The notes beneath the pieces were generated by a model. That model searched no databases, was not told where the DNA came from, and saw nothing but the letters and a program-made list of their open reading frames with translations. A program made the position numbers and the translations under genes. A DNA stretch of 64,000 nucleotides from Sphingobium sp. CAP-1 (GTDB lineage Bacteria; Pseudomonadota; Alphaproteobacteria; Sphingomonadales; Sphingomonadaceae). Below are positions 53,097 to 61,992 of this stretch, one piece after another. The DNA is taken from positions 903,501 through 967,500 of the forward strand of contig NZ_CP046253.1 in assembly GCF_009720145.1 (NCBI RefSeq), in the 5' to 3' direction. The first letter of the stretch is position 1. Each line of letters begins with the position of its first letter.

Positions 53097-53515
53097 TAAC
53101 AGAAGATCCCAAACATCAGGATATCCACGAATATCTGGCCGAGATGGAGGATATTCCGGGCACGCGCGTGTACACGGCGGCGCGGGCGCGCAAGGGCTAT
53201 CATATGAACCAGTTTGCGATGAGCCTGATGAACGCCGAGAATCGCGCGCGGTTCAAGGCGGACGAGCGCGCCTATATGGACGAATGGCCGCTGACCGAGG
53301 AGCAGAAGCAGGCGTTGCTGGCGCGCGACTATAATCGCTGCCTCGATCTGGGCGGGAATGTCTATTTCCTGTCCAAGCTGTTTTCGACCGACGGGATTCC
53401 GTTCGCCGAAGCGGTCAGCACCATGACCGACATGAGCTTCCCCGAATATCGGGACATGATGATGAAGGGCGGCCGTTCTCCCGAAGGCGTCCGTTCCATC
53501 AAGGAGAAAAGATAA
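53093..53515 (+). CDS. ligA: Protocatechuate 4,5-dioxygenase alpha subunit (LigA)
   Basis: Protein of 140 residues (SYK-6 LigA is 139). All-helical small subunit with DIHEYLAEMEDIPGTRVYTAARARKGYHMNQFAMSLMNAENRARF and DLGGNVYFLSKLFSTDG. The subunit forms a lid over the LigB active site and gives substrate specificity. It shares its last base with the start of ligB. Confidence 0.95.
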   Translation: MITEDPKHQDIHEYLAEMEDIPGTRVYTAARARKGYHMNQFAMSLMNAENRARFKADERAYMDEWPLTEEQKQALLARDYNRCLDLGGNVYFLSKLFSTDGIPFAEAVSTMTDMSFPEYRDMMMKGGRSPEGVRSIKEKR

Positions 53516-54408
53516 TGGCGCGTATTACCGCTGGCGTGGCGTCGAGCCATGTGCCGCTGCTGGGCGTGGCGTCCGATTTCAACAAGGATCGCGACGATTA
53601 TTTCGGGCCGATCTTCGCGGGCTATGACTGGACCCGCGAATGGGAGAAGGCCGAGAAGCCCGACGTTGTCATCCTGGTCTATAACGACCATGCCTCCGCC
53701 TTCGACATGAAGATCATCCCGACCTTCGCGATCGGCTGCGGCGAGCGTTACAAGTCGGCCGATGAAGGCTGGGGCCCGCGCGCGGTGCCGGACGTGGAGG
53801 GGCATCCAGACCTTGCCTGGCACATGGCGCAGAGCTTGATCCTGGACGAGTTCGACATGACCATCATCAACGAGATGGATGTCGATCACGGCCTGACCGT
53901 GCCGCTTTCCATGATGTTCGGCAAGCCCGACGCCTGGCCGTGCAAGGTCGTGCCGCTGGCTGTCAATGTCGTCACCTATCCGCCGCCGTCGGGCAACCGC
54001 TGCTGGGCGCTGGGCGAGGCGATCCGCAAGGCGGTCGAGAGCTTCCCGGAGGATCTGAACGTGCAGGTGTGGGGCACGGGTGGCATGAGCCACCAGTTGC
54101 AGGGGCCGCGCGCGGGCCTGATCAACAAGGAATGGGACAATATGTTCCTGGACGGGCTGATCGGCGACAGCGACCATCTGCGCCGCATCCCGCATATCGA
54201 ATATCTGCGTGAAACGGGCAGCGAGGGCATCGAGATGGTGATGTGGCTGATCATGCGCGGGGCGCTGGGCAAGGCGACCCGTGTGCTGCACCGCCATTAT
54301 CATGTGCCCTGTTCCAACACCGCGATCGGCCATCTGGTGCTGCGCCCCGACAATGGCGAAGGGCTGGACATGACCGGCAGCGGCGTCGTGGCGATCGCGG
54401 CGGAGTAA
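53515..54408 (+). CDS. ligB: Protocatechuate 4,5-dioxygenase beta subunit (LigB)
   Basis: Protein of 297 residues (SYK-6 LigB is 302). It is a type II extradiol dioxygenase with non-haem Fe(II). Ligand His residues are in TAGVASSHVPLLG (about residue 12) and VYNDHASAFDM (about residue 62), with the acid-base His in WGTGGMSHQLQGPRAG and the Glu ligand near the C-terminus. It cleaves protocatechuate between C4 and C5 to 4-carboxy-2-hydroxymuconate-6-semialdehyde. Start ATG 53515. Confidence 0.95.
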   Translation: MARITAGVASSHVPLLGVASDFNKDRDDYFGPIFAGYDWTREWEKAEKPDVVILVYNDHASAFDMKIIPTFAIGCGERYKSADEGWGPRAVPDVEGHPDLAWHMAQSLILDEFDMTIINEMDVDHGLTVPLSMMFGKPDAWPCKVVPLAVNVVTYPPPSGNRCWALGEAIRKAVESFPEDLNVQVWGTGGMSHQLQGPRAGLINKEWDNMFLDGLIGDSDHLRRIPHIEYLRETGSEGIEMVMWLIMRGALGKATRVLHRHYHVPCSNTAIGHLVLRPDNGEGLDMTGSGVVAIAAE

Positions 54409-54451
54409 ATTCATCGAGGCGGGCCTTGGCGCGTGCCTCAACCCACCCCAA

Positions 54452-54478
54452 CCCCTCCCCTAAAAGGGAGGGGCTTTA
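54452..54478 (+). terminator. Hairpin between ligB and ligC
   Basis: CCCCTCCC (54452-54459) pairs with GGGAGGGG (54466-54473) around CTAAAA, followed by CTTTATA. It is probably a dispersed repeat that may reduce read-through into ligC. Confidence 0.55.
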
Positions 54479-54494
54479 TAGTATGGAGTTTCCC

Positions 54495-55433
54495 ATGCGT
54501 ATTGCCCTGGCTGGCGCCGGCGCCTTTGGCGAAAAGCATCTTGATGGCCTGAAGAATATCGATGGCGTGACCGTCACCTCGATCATCGGCCGCGAACTGG
54601 AAGCGACCAGGAAGGTCGCGGAAAAATATGGCATCGGCCATGTCACCACCGACCTGAATGAAACGCTGGCCCGCGATGACGTGGACGCGGTGATCCTCTG
54701 CACGCCGACCCAGATGCACGCCGCCCAGGCGATCGCCTGCATGGACGCGGGCAAGCATGTCGAGGTCGAGATTCCGCTGGCGGACAGTTGGCAGGACGCG
54801 CAGGCCGTTCTGGCCAAGCAGAAGGAAACCGGCCTGACCTGCATGGTCGGTCATACCCGTCGCTTCAACCCGTCGCACCAATATGTCCACAACCGCATCA
54901 AGGCGGGCGAGTTCAACGTCCAGCAGATGGACGTGCAGACCTATTTCTTCCGGCGCAAGAATATCAATGCGAAGGGAGAACCGCGTAGCTGGACCGACCA
55001 TCTGCTGTGGCACCATGCCGCGCACACGGTCGACCTGTTCGCCTATCAGGCGGGCAGGATCGTGTCGGCGCACGCCATGCAGGGGCCGATCCATCCCGAC
55101 CTGGGCATCGCCATGGACATGTCGATCCAGCTCAAGAGCGAGACGGGCGCGATCTGCACCCTGTCGCTGTCGTTCAACAATGACGGGCCGCTCGGCACTT
55201 TCTTCCGCTATATCGGCGACAGCGCCACCTATATCGCGCGCTATGACGATCTGGTGAACGGCAAGGAAGAGCCGATCGACCTGGCCGGCGTCGCCGTTTC
55301 CAACAATGGCATCGAATTGCAGGACCGCGAGTTCATCAGCGCCATTCGTGAAGGTCGCGATCCCAATAGCAGCGTCGCCAAGGTGTTCGATTGCTATCGG
55401 GTTCTGGGCGAACTGGAAACGCAACTCGGCTGA
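54495..55433 (+). CDS. ligC: 4-carboxy-2-hydroxymuconate-6-semialdehyde dehydrogenase (LigC)
   Basis: Protein of 312 residues (SYK-6 LigC is 315) of the Gfo/Idh/MocA fold. The start MRIALAGAGAFGEKHLDGLKN is almost the same as known LigC. VEVEIPLADSWQDAQ has the catalytic-Lys position replaced (EIP in place of EKP), as is characteristic of LigC. CMVGHTRRFNPSHQYVHNRI follows. It oxidises the cyclic hemiacetal of the ring-cleavage product to 2-pyrone-4,6-dicarboxylate with NADP. ATG 54483 is an in-frame alternative. Confidence 0.93.
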   Translation: MRIALAGAGAFGEKHLDGLKNIDGVTVTSIIGRELEATRKVAEKYGIGHVTTDLNETLARDDVDAVILCTPTQMHAAQAIACMDAGKHVEVEIPLADSWQDAQAVLAKQKETGLTCMVGHTRRFNPSHQYVHNRIKAGEFNVQQMDVQTYFFRRKNINAKGEPRSWTDHLLWHHAAHTVDLFAYQAGRIVSAHAMQGPIHPDLGIAMDMSIQLKSETGAICTLSLSFNNDGPLGTFFRYIGDSATYIARYDDLVNGKEEPIDLAGVAVSNNGIELQDREFISAIREGRDPNSSVAKVFDCYRVLGELETQLG

Positions 55434-55460
55434 GCCGGATATCCCTTCGGGGTCGCAGGG

Positions 55461-55496
55461 AAGGGCGGGGTCGGCACAACCGGCCGCGCCCTTTCT
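55461..55496. terminator. Imperfect hairpin between convergent operons
   Basis: AAGGGCG (55461-55467) pairs with CGCCCTT (55487-55493), with an inner stem near CGGCACAACCG, and ends in TTTCT. It separates ligC from the minus-strand operon. Confidence 0.5.
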
Positions 55497-55499
55497 GCG

Positions 55500-55712
55500 T
55501 CAGGCGCTCAGCAACGGATGCGCCATGCGCAGATCGTCGAGCAGGCTTTCGATCAGCGCCATGTCGCGCACGGTGCCGGTCGGTGTCGCGGTCCAGTTGC
55601 AATGGGGATGGGTGTCGCGGCTGTAGAGGCGGATGGCGCCGATCGCCTTGCGCCAATGATGCTTGCTTCTGCCATGGTCGCGCAGCAGCCGCGCCACCAT
55701 CAGATCGGTCAT
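55500..55712 (-). CDS. Small hypothetical protein
   Basis: About 70 residues (MTDLMVARLLRDHGRSKHHW ...). It is the last gene of the minus-strand operon after the AraC regulator and another small gene. The length, in-frame start at 55712 (alternative 55727) and position just after the preceding stop support a real gene. No family recognised. It contains no signal peptide or membrane segment. Confidence 0.45.
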   Translation of the reverse strand: MTDLMVARLLRDHGRSKHHWRKAIGAIRLYSRDTHPHCNWTATPTGTVRDMALIESLLDDLRMAHPLLSA

Positions 55713-55716
55713 GCCG

Positions 55717-55914
55717 TCACATGTCATCCGCGTCCTTTGCCGACCAATGGCCGGGCAGGTCAAGATAGGCTTCCAGTTCGCGCCAGTGCCGGTCCCAGCC
55801 GGGGCCGCGCCGTTCCGGCGGGACATGGCTTTCCACCATGCGACGGGCGCGGGTGACGATATTGTCCTGCGGTTGCTTCAGCCGGGCGAGAATGTGGCGG
55901 ATGTCATCGGTCAT
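55717..55914 (-). CDS. Small hypothetical protein
   Basis: Protein of 65 residues (MTDDIRHILARLKQPQDNIV ...) rich in charged residues and Trp (WDRHWRELEAYLDLPGHW). Its start overlaps the stop of the AraC regulator (ATGA), which argues for a real, coupled gene. No family recognised; no membrane or signal segment. Confidence 0.55.
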   Translation of the reverse strand: MTDDIRHILARLKQPQDNIVTRARRMVESHVPPERRGPGWDRHWRELEAYLDLPGHWSAKDADDM

Positions 55915-56792
55915 GCGCGGGACCGTTCGCGTGCGGCGCGATAGCTGCGCGGCGGCTGGCCGACATGGCGGGCAAAGAAGCGCGAGAAATAGGCGGGGTC
56001 GTCAAAGCCTATGGCATAGGCGATGTCCGCCACCGACATTTGCGAATAGAGCAGCAGGCGGCGCGCTTCCAGCAGGCTGCGATCGTCCAGCATCTGGGCG
56101 GGGGAACTGCCGGCGACGCGGGCGCAGGCCTGACGCAGCGCGGTGAGGCTGGTGCCGAGCGCTCTGGCGTGGACCGACACCGGCTCGCGCTGGCGGAAGC
56201 GCTGCTCGATCCGTTCACGCAGGCGGGCGACCAGCGCCGCCTGACGCGCGGTGCCGGGCTGCACCGCATCGGCCAGGGTGGCGTGGCGCAGCGCCAGCAC
56301 CATCAGCAGCAGCAACGCCGATTCGACCGCCGCGCGCTGGCCAGGACCGGACCAGCCCAGTTCCCGTGCCATGCGTTCGATAATGTCCTCGGCGGCGCCG
56401 CCTTCTTCGCGGGGCAGGGTGACGGCATGGGGGCGGGTGAACAATGGGGCGAGATCGGCGTCGCGGGCGATCATGTCGCGCAGATAGGAGTCCGCAATGG
56501 TGGTCACATGGCCCCGCGATTCCCGGTGCCATGTGAAGCCATGGACGATGCCCGCCGGGATCAGCAGCAGGCAGGGGGCTTCGAAACTGACCTGCGCCGC
56601 TTCGGCCTGCATCGCGCCGCCGCCTTGCGCGATCAGGATGATATGATTGAGGTCGCTATGGACATGCGGGCGGATCGTCCATTCGCTGGGGCGGGATCGG
56701 TCGTCCAGGCTTTCGACATGAACAAACCCTTCCGCCACGCTGCGTTGCGGTTCTCCATAAAGGTAAAAGCTGGGGACGGGCGTGATGGACAT
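55911..56792 (-). CDS. AraC family regulator, PobR-like
   Basis: Protein of 293 residues. An N-terminal cupin-like effector domain (RPHVHSDLNHIILIAQGGGAM, SFEAPCLLLIPAGIVHGFTWH) precedes the AraC double helix-turn-helix from about residue 195 (VSVHARALGTSLTALRQACARVAG, then SVADIAYAIGFDDPAYFSRFFARHVGQPPRSYR). The layout is that of PobR/PcaQ-like regulators of 4-hydroxybenzoate genes. It lies 45 bases after the aromatic transporter gene on the same strand. pobA nearby is the probable target. Confidence 0.82.
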   Translation of the reverse strand: MSITPVPSFYLYGEPQRSVAEGFVHVESLDDRSRPSEWTIRPHVHSDLNHIILIAQGGGAMQAEAAQVSFEAPCLLLIPAGIVHGFTWHRESRGHVTTIADSYLRDMIARDADLAPLFTRPHAVTLPREEGGAAEDIIERMARELGWSGPGQRAAVESALLLLMVLALRHATLADAVQPGTARQAALVARLRERIEQRFRQREPVSVHARALGTSLTALRQACARVAGSSPAQMLDDRSLLEARRLLLYSQMSVADIAYAIGFDDPAYFSRFFARHVGQPPRSYRAARERSRA

Positions 56793-56837
56793 GGCGGATC
56801 GTCCATCTATGCGCCTGGCCAGCACCCGCCGCAAGTG

Positions 56838-58133
56838 TCAGATCGGGCGAGGTCGCAGCGGGAGCAGCAGCAGCGCGCCGGCAAGCGAGCCGAGCGCCAT
56901 GACGAAGGCGACCAGCGGGAGGCCGAAATCGAAGGTGAAAAGCAGGCCGGCGATGATCGGTCCCAGCGCCGCCCCGCCCCGGCCAATGCCGATCACGATC
57001 CCTGTCCCGCCGGCGCGAACGGCGGTTGGGAAGGATTGGGCGACCAGAGCATAGAGGCCCACGATTGCCGCATTGGTGCAGAAGCCGCCGGCGCCCGCGA
57101 CCAGACTAAGACCGGCGAGCGTCGTCTGGCCCTGACCAAAGAGTGTCACCATGACGGTCGATGCGATCATGGCCGTAATCACCAGCGCGCGCACGGACAC
57201 GCGCCAGCTTAGCATGCTGAGGAGCAGCGCGCCGGCAAGGCCGCCGACATTGGCCCAGACCAGAACGCTGCCCGCGGACGAAGGGGCAAAGCCCATGTCC
57301 ACGACGATCTTTGGCACCCATTTCAGGATGAAGTAGAAGGTCATGATGTGGCAGAAATAGGCCAGGGTCAGAAGGATCGTCGTGCGCGCCAGTCCCGGCG
57401 CGAACAGGGCCGCCAGCGAAGATTTGGGCGCGGCGTCATCCGGCACGGGCAGGGCGCTGGCGGGCGGGTGGCCCATGCGGGCGAGGATGCGGTTGATCCG
57501 GGCCAGTGCGCCGGCCGGTCGCCTGTGCAGCAAAAATCCGATGGATTCGGGCAACAGCCAGAGTGCGATAGGCAGGAAGAGGGCGGTGACGATGCCGCCG
57601 AACAGGAAGATGTCGCGCCAGCCGCCGCCAACCAGCAAATGCGATGCGACGGTGCCGCCCAGGATCGCGCCGACCGGATAACCCGCCGCCATCACCGCAA
57701 CCGCCAGACTGCGGGCGCGGCTATTGGCGAGTTCGGCGACCATCGCGTTGGTGCAGGCGAGCATCCCGCCGATGCCGATGCCGGTCGCCAGACGAATGAT
57801 CGACAGTGACAGGACGCTCCACGCCTGCGTCGCCGCGCCCATGCCGGCCGCCATGACGATCAGGCAGCCCAATATGGTCGGGCGGCGGCCGATGCGATCG
57901 GCAAGATTGCCGAGCAGCACCGATCCGACCGCCATGCCGATCAGTTCCATCGACAGGACGAGGCCAAGCCGGGCGCGGTCTATCCCCCATTCGGCGGCGA
58001 TGCCGGGCGAGGCGAAGCTGATCGCCAGCACGTCGAACCCGTCGAGCGCGTTCAGGAAGATGCACAGGATGATCGCCGCGATCTGGAGCCGGCCCATGGG
58101 TGCTGCGTCCAACTGGCGCCTGATATCGGTCAT
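56838..58133 (-). CDS. pcaK: MFS aromatic acid:H+ symporter (PcaK/AAHS family)
   Basis: Protein of 431 residues with twelve hydrophobic segments. The family motif DGFDVLAISFASPGIAAEWG in the first helix is the DGxD signature of AAHS transporters, and LGNLADRIGRRPTILG is the conserved MFS loop 2-3. It would take up 4-hydroxybenzoate or protocatechuate with protons. GGAGAGAGG lies directly before ATG 58133. It is in one operon with the DUF3237 protein and the AraC regulator. Confidence 0.88.
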   Translation of the reverse strand: MTDIRRQLDAAPMGRLQIAAIILCIFLNALDGFDVLAISFASPGIAAEWGIDRARLGLVLSMELIGMAVGSVLLGNLADRIGRRPTILGCLIVMAAGMGAATQAWSVLSLSIIRLATGIGIGGMLACTNAMVAELANSRARSLAVAVMAAGYPVGAILGGTVASHLLVGGGWRDIFLFGGIVTALFLPIALWLLPESIGFLLHRRPAGALARINRILARMGHPPASALPVPDDAAPKSSLAALFAPGLARTTILLTLAYFCHIMTFYFILKWVPKIVVDMGFAPSSAGSVLVWANVGGLAGALLLSMLSWRVSVRALVITAMIASTVMVTLFGQGQTTLAGLSLVAGAGGFCTNAAIVGLYALVAQSFPTAVRAGGTGIVIGIGRGGAALGPIIAGLLFTFDFGLPLVAFVMALGSLAGALLLLPLRPRPI

Positions 58134-58153
58134 CCTCTCTCCATATTTTTCGT

Positions 58154-58714
58154 TCAACCGACTTCGAAAATATCGAGCCGGACATGATCCTTATAGCGCG
58201 CGGCGGTGCAGAGGAAGATGGCGCGGCCGAGCCAGGCGTGCGGGCCATCGCTCGCTACGTCGAAGCGCGGCGTGGTGCGGAAATAATAAAGGGCGGGGTC
58301 GACCGCTTCACCCGCTGCGATGCGCGCCAGCACCGGGGCGGGGCCGTGGCGATAGCCGGGATTGACGACCGAGAGGATCGCGCCGTCGCTGGCTTCGATC
58401 GAATAGCGCGCCAGAATGTCGGCGGTGCCATCCGGCCGGATCGATTGCCAGTCCGCGCCGCCGGCCAAGACCTTTCCCGTCAGGCGTGGGCCATCGACGC
58501 TGCCGCCGGTGATGGGGATCACCCGTTTGCGCACGCCATCGACCATGCCCAGTTCCTGCGGTGCGCCAATCAGGACGCGCAGGCGCATGGCGAGCGTCAG
58601 TGGCGGGGTGGGGAGTGCGTCCGGTTCGGCGGCATGGGCGGCGGTTGCACCGCTGGCCAGAGCGAAGGCGGGCACGGCCTTGAGCAGACTGCGGCGCGGC
58701 AGATTCCGGTCCAT
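58154..58714 (-). CDS. DUF3237 protein with Tat signal
   Basis: Protein of 186 residues. The N-terminus RNLPRRSLLKAVPAFALASG, ending in HAAEP, is a twin-arginine signal, so the mature protein is periplasmic. The rest matches DUF3237 (UPF0311): GVRKRVIPITGGSVDGPRLTGKVLAGGADWQ, ARYSIEASDGAILSVVNPGYRHG and YYFRTTPRFD. The family has a small beta-barrel and no known reaction. It is the first gene of the transporter/regulator operon. GGAGAGGA precedes ATG 58714. Confidence 0.83.
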   Translation of the reverse strand: MDRNLPRRSLLKAVPAFALASGATAAHAAEPDALPTPPLTLAMRLRVLIGAPQELGMVDGVRKRVIPITGGSVDGPRLTGKVLAGGADWQSIRPDGTADILARYSIEASDGAILSVVNPGYRHGPAPVLARIAAGEAVDPALYYFRTTPRFDVASDGPHAWLGRAIFLCTAARYKDHVRLDIFEVG

Positions 58715-58801
58715 GGCATTCCTCTCCTGACGCCCTTTGGGGACTGCTATCATAGATAACAATGTTGCCCGTCACGGCGCAATAGGTTTATCGTCGGGCG
58801 G

Positions 58802-59263
58802 ATGGATCAGTCCCCACCACCTGAAGTCGGTCTGCATGACCCGGTCGCATCGCATCTGGGCTATATGCTGCGCCGCGCGTCGGCCGTGGTCATGGCGGGG
58901 CTGGGCGCGGGGCTGGCCGGGATCGGCCTGCGCCCGGTCGAAGGCACGATCCTGACGCTGGTCGGCGCCAATCCGGGCTGTATCCAGAGCGATCTTGGCC
59001 GGATGCTGGGAATCAAGCGCGCCAATATGGTGCCGCTGATCGCTGGTCTGGCGGGCAAGGGGCTGTTGACGAAATCGCCGGTCGACGGGCGATCACTGGC
59101 GCTGTTTTTGACGGCCACGGGTGAGGCGGCCCGCGCGCAGGTGGATGCGATCATGGCTGCGCATGAGGCCCGTTTCGATCGGCTGCTGGTGGGGCAGGAT
59201 CTGACGGTGTTGCGCAACGCCCTGCGGCGCATCACGCAGGAAGGCGAAACGGCGCCCGATTGA
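58802..59263 (+). CDS. MarR family transcriptional regulator
   Basis: Protein of 153 residues. The winged helix is in GCIQSDLGRMLGIKRANMVPLIAGLAGKGLLTKSPVDGRSLALFLTATGEAARAQ, typical of MarR, with helices at both ends for dimerisation. It diverges from the DUF3237/transporter operon by 87 bases, where AT-rich sequence such as TATCATAGATAAC may be its operator. Such regulators often respond to aromatic acids. Confidence 0.87.
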   Translation: MDQSPPPEVGLHDPVASHLGYMLRRASAVVMAGLGAGLAGIGLRPVEGTILTLVGANPGCIQSDLGRMLGIKRANMVPLIAGLAGKGLLTKSPVDGRSLALFLTATGEAARAQVDAIMAAHEARFDRLLVGQDLTVLRNALRRITQEGETAPD

Positions 59264-59340
59264 GGCGATTGAACCGGCGGGACCGGGTGGCGTTATCCCA
59301 TCGCTCTTGGCTTGCCGGGGCCGATGTGGAAGAGGGGGCC

Positions 59341-61817
59341 ATGAGGGGCACCCTATTGCCGGATGACAGGAAGATGCGTTTGCCGATCGACAGGATAACG
59401 GCCCTTGGCGGATGCACTATGGCCCTGTTGATGGCCGCGCCGCTCAGCGCCGCCGATCCCGCGCCGTTCGAACTGGCGGGGCCGTCGCTGAAGGTCAGCG
59501 TGACGCGTGGCGAACAAAGCCTGCCGATCGGGCAGGTGCCGAGCCTGTCCGAAGGCGACCGGCTGAGCGTCGAGGCCGATTTGCCGGGCGATCAGGGCGC
59601 GCATTTCATCCTGGTGTCCGCCTTTCTGCGCGGGGCGACCAACCCACCGCCCAGGGACTGGGTCCGCTTTGCCGAGACATGGAAGAAGAAGCCAAAGGAC
59701 AAGGCGCTGAGCCTGACCGTGCCGAAGGGCGCGCGGCAGATGGCGCTGTTTCTGGTGCCCGACACGGGCGGGGCGGAAGGGACGCTGGCCGACGCGGTGC
59801 GAGGCAAGCCGGGCGAATTTGTTCGCGCAACGCAGGATTTGAATCAGGCGTCGCTGGATCGATCGCGGCTGGACGCTTTCATGGGGGCGATCCGGGCGCA
59901 GGAAAACAGCCATCCCGAATATCTGCGCACGCTCGCCCCGGCGCTGGCGCGCAGCCTGTCGATGAAGCTGAACGAGGACTGCCTGTCCAGGGTGATCGAG
60001 ATGCAGGCGGCCTGTTTGCTCGAAAATCGCGATACGCTGGTGCTGTCGGACGTGCATAGCAGTTCGATGGCGGAGACGCTGACCGGCGCGCCGACCGATC
60101 TGGCGCTGCAACTGAGCGCCACGCGCGAGGCGGGCTATGGCTATTACAGCCCCTATATCGCCGTGGTGCGCGACGTGGCCAAGATTTTCGGCGCGTTCAG
60201 CAACCCTGAATTCGGCTATCTGCCGACGCTGAGCGTGCGCAAGGGCGACGGCATCGGATTGCTGCTGAACAGTGCGCCGTCCTTCCAGAAGCCCAAATCG
60301 GTGATGGTGGTGTCGATGCCCGCGATCGAGGCGGATAGTCCGCCCCGGTTGCGCAGCGGGGCGAGCGGGCCGATCTGCGTCGCCCGGCCGGGCGCGGTGC
60401 TGCCGGTCGAGGGCGCGCCACTGATCTATTCCACCAGCTATGCCCGGTCGATGACGCTGGCGCTGAAAGCCGCGTCGGGCGAGACGATCGACCTGCCGGT
60501 GGAGGCGCGCGCCGACCGGGGCGGCTATGTGCTGGCGAGCGGGACGGCTTTGCCGGCCGGGTTTCAGGGACGGCGGAGGGGCATCTTTATGGCCGCTGGG
60601 GTTTCGATCGCTTCGAGGGGCCGGACTTCATGCTGCAACTGCCCGACGACAAGGGGTGGACGATCGAGGGTGACGCGCCCGCTCTGGTGGTTGGGCGCGA
60701 TAATGGGCTGCGGCTGAAGGGCGGCGCGCCGTCTTGCGTCGAGAGCGTGACCTTGAAGCAGGGTGATGGCGCGCCGCAGTCGATCCCATGGACGGTGGAA
60801 GGGCAGGACGGGCTGGCGCTGACCCTGCCGCTCGCCGATCGCAAGGCCGGGGCGCTGAGCGTCGAGGTGAAATATCAGGGCGTGGCGCAGCCCAGCGCGA
60901 TCGCTATGCGCAGCTACGCGCAGGCGAGCCGGCTGGACGGGTTGCAGCTTCACGCCGGGGATCGGACGGCGTTGCTGTCGGGCCAGCGGCTCGATCAGGT
61001 GGAGAGCGTGGAGATTGGCGGGCTGACGCTGCGGCCGGACGGGCTGGTGCGCGACGGATCAATCGACCGGCTGCGGCTGGCGGCGCAGGGCGATGGCCCG
61101 GCGCTGGAGCAGGGGCGCGAGGCGAGCGCGCGCATCCGGCTGCGCGACGGGCGCAAGGTCGGCCTGGCGGTGACGGTCGCCGCGCCGCGCCCGCAGGTGG
61201 GATTGCTCAGCAAGGATATCAGTTCGGGTGCGCCGCCCGCCAATGGCAGGGCGTTGGCGCTGAACGGCGACAATCTGCTGCCCGACAATGGCCAGATCGT
61301 CTTTTCGGTGCGTGCGGGCGACGGCACGACGCTGCGCGCCAATGATATGATCGAGGTCGCGCCGGCGGATGGTGGCGCGGGCGATGACGGGGGTGGGGGT
61401 GCGGCGATCCGGCTGACCGCAACCAATGGCCTGCGGCTGGAAGGGCCGCAGGTGATGGTGGCGCGGCTGGACCCCAGGGCGATGGCGCCATCGCTGTTCG
61501 GGCCGCTGCGCTTCCGCCTGCTTCGCGGCGGTCCGACCGGCGACGAGGTGAGCGACTGGCAGCCGCTGGTGACGCTGGCGCGGCTGCCGCAGATCGATGC
61601 GGTGGCGTGTGAGGCGAAAGAGCAGGGCTGCACCATCCGGGGGCGCGACCTGTTCCTGATCGACGCGGTGGGGGCGACGCCGACGCTCGACCGGGCGGCG
61701 CAGGTGGCGCATGGCTATACCGGGTCGACCCTGACGGTGCCGGCATCGCAGGACGGCAAACTCTATCTGCGGCTGCGCGACGCGCCCGACAGCGTGGTGA
61801 CGGTGCCGGCGGCCTGA
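59341..61817 (+). pseudogene. Large secreted hypothetical protein, frameshifted
   Basis: An approximately 825-residue protein split by a frame change near 60567-60570. The first part (59341-60567) has a signal peptide (GGCTMALLMAAPLSAADP) and no recognised domain. Reading one base back, the frame continues TAEGHLYGRWGFDRFEGPDF then MLQLPDDKGW and runs to 61817 with beta-rich, Gly/Asp-rich sequence suggesting repeated Ig-like modules. Adding one G to GGG at 60567-60569 restores one frame. AGAGGGGG precedes ATG 59341. Function unknown. Confidence 0.6.
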
Positions 61818-61992
61818 CCGGTGGGGTAGGGCGGATCGTCCACTGTTTTGGGCGATATTCCACCGGATTTATCCCATATCGCTCGATCGTATCGGGTCGA
61901 TCGTCCAAATAATGGGCTGGTCCGGCCATGGGCCGCCGGGGCGCTGCGGCTTATTCTCCGCTCCAACATCGCATCTGTTGGAGAGGATCGTC

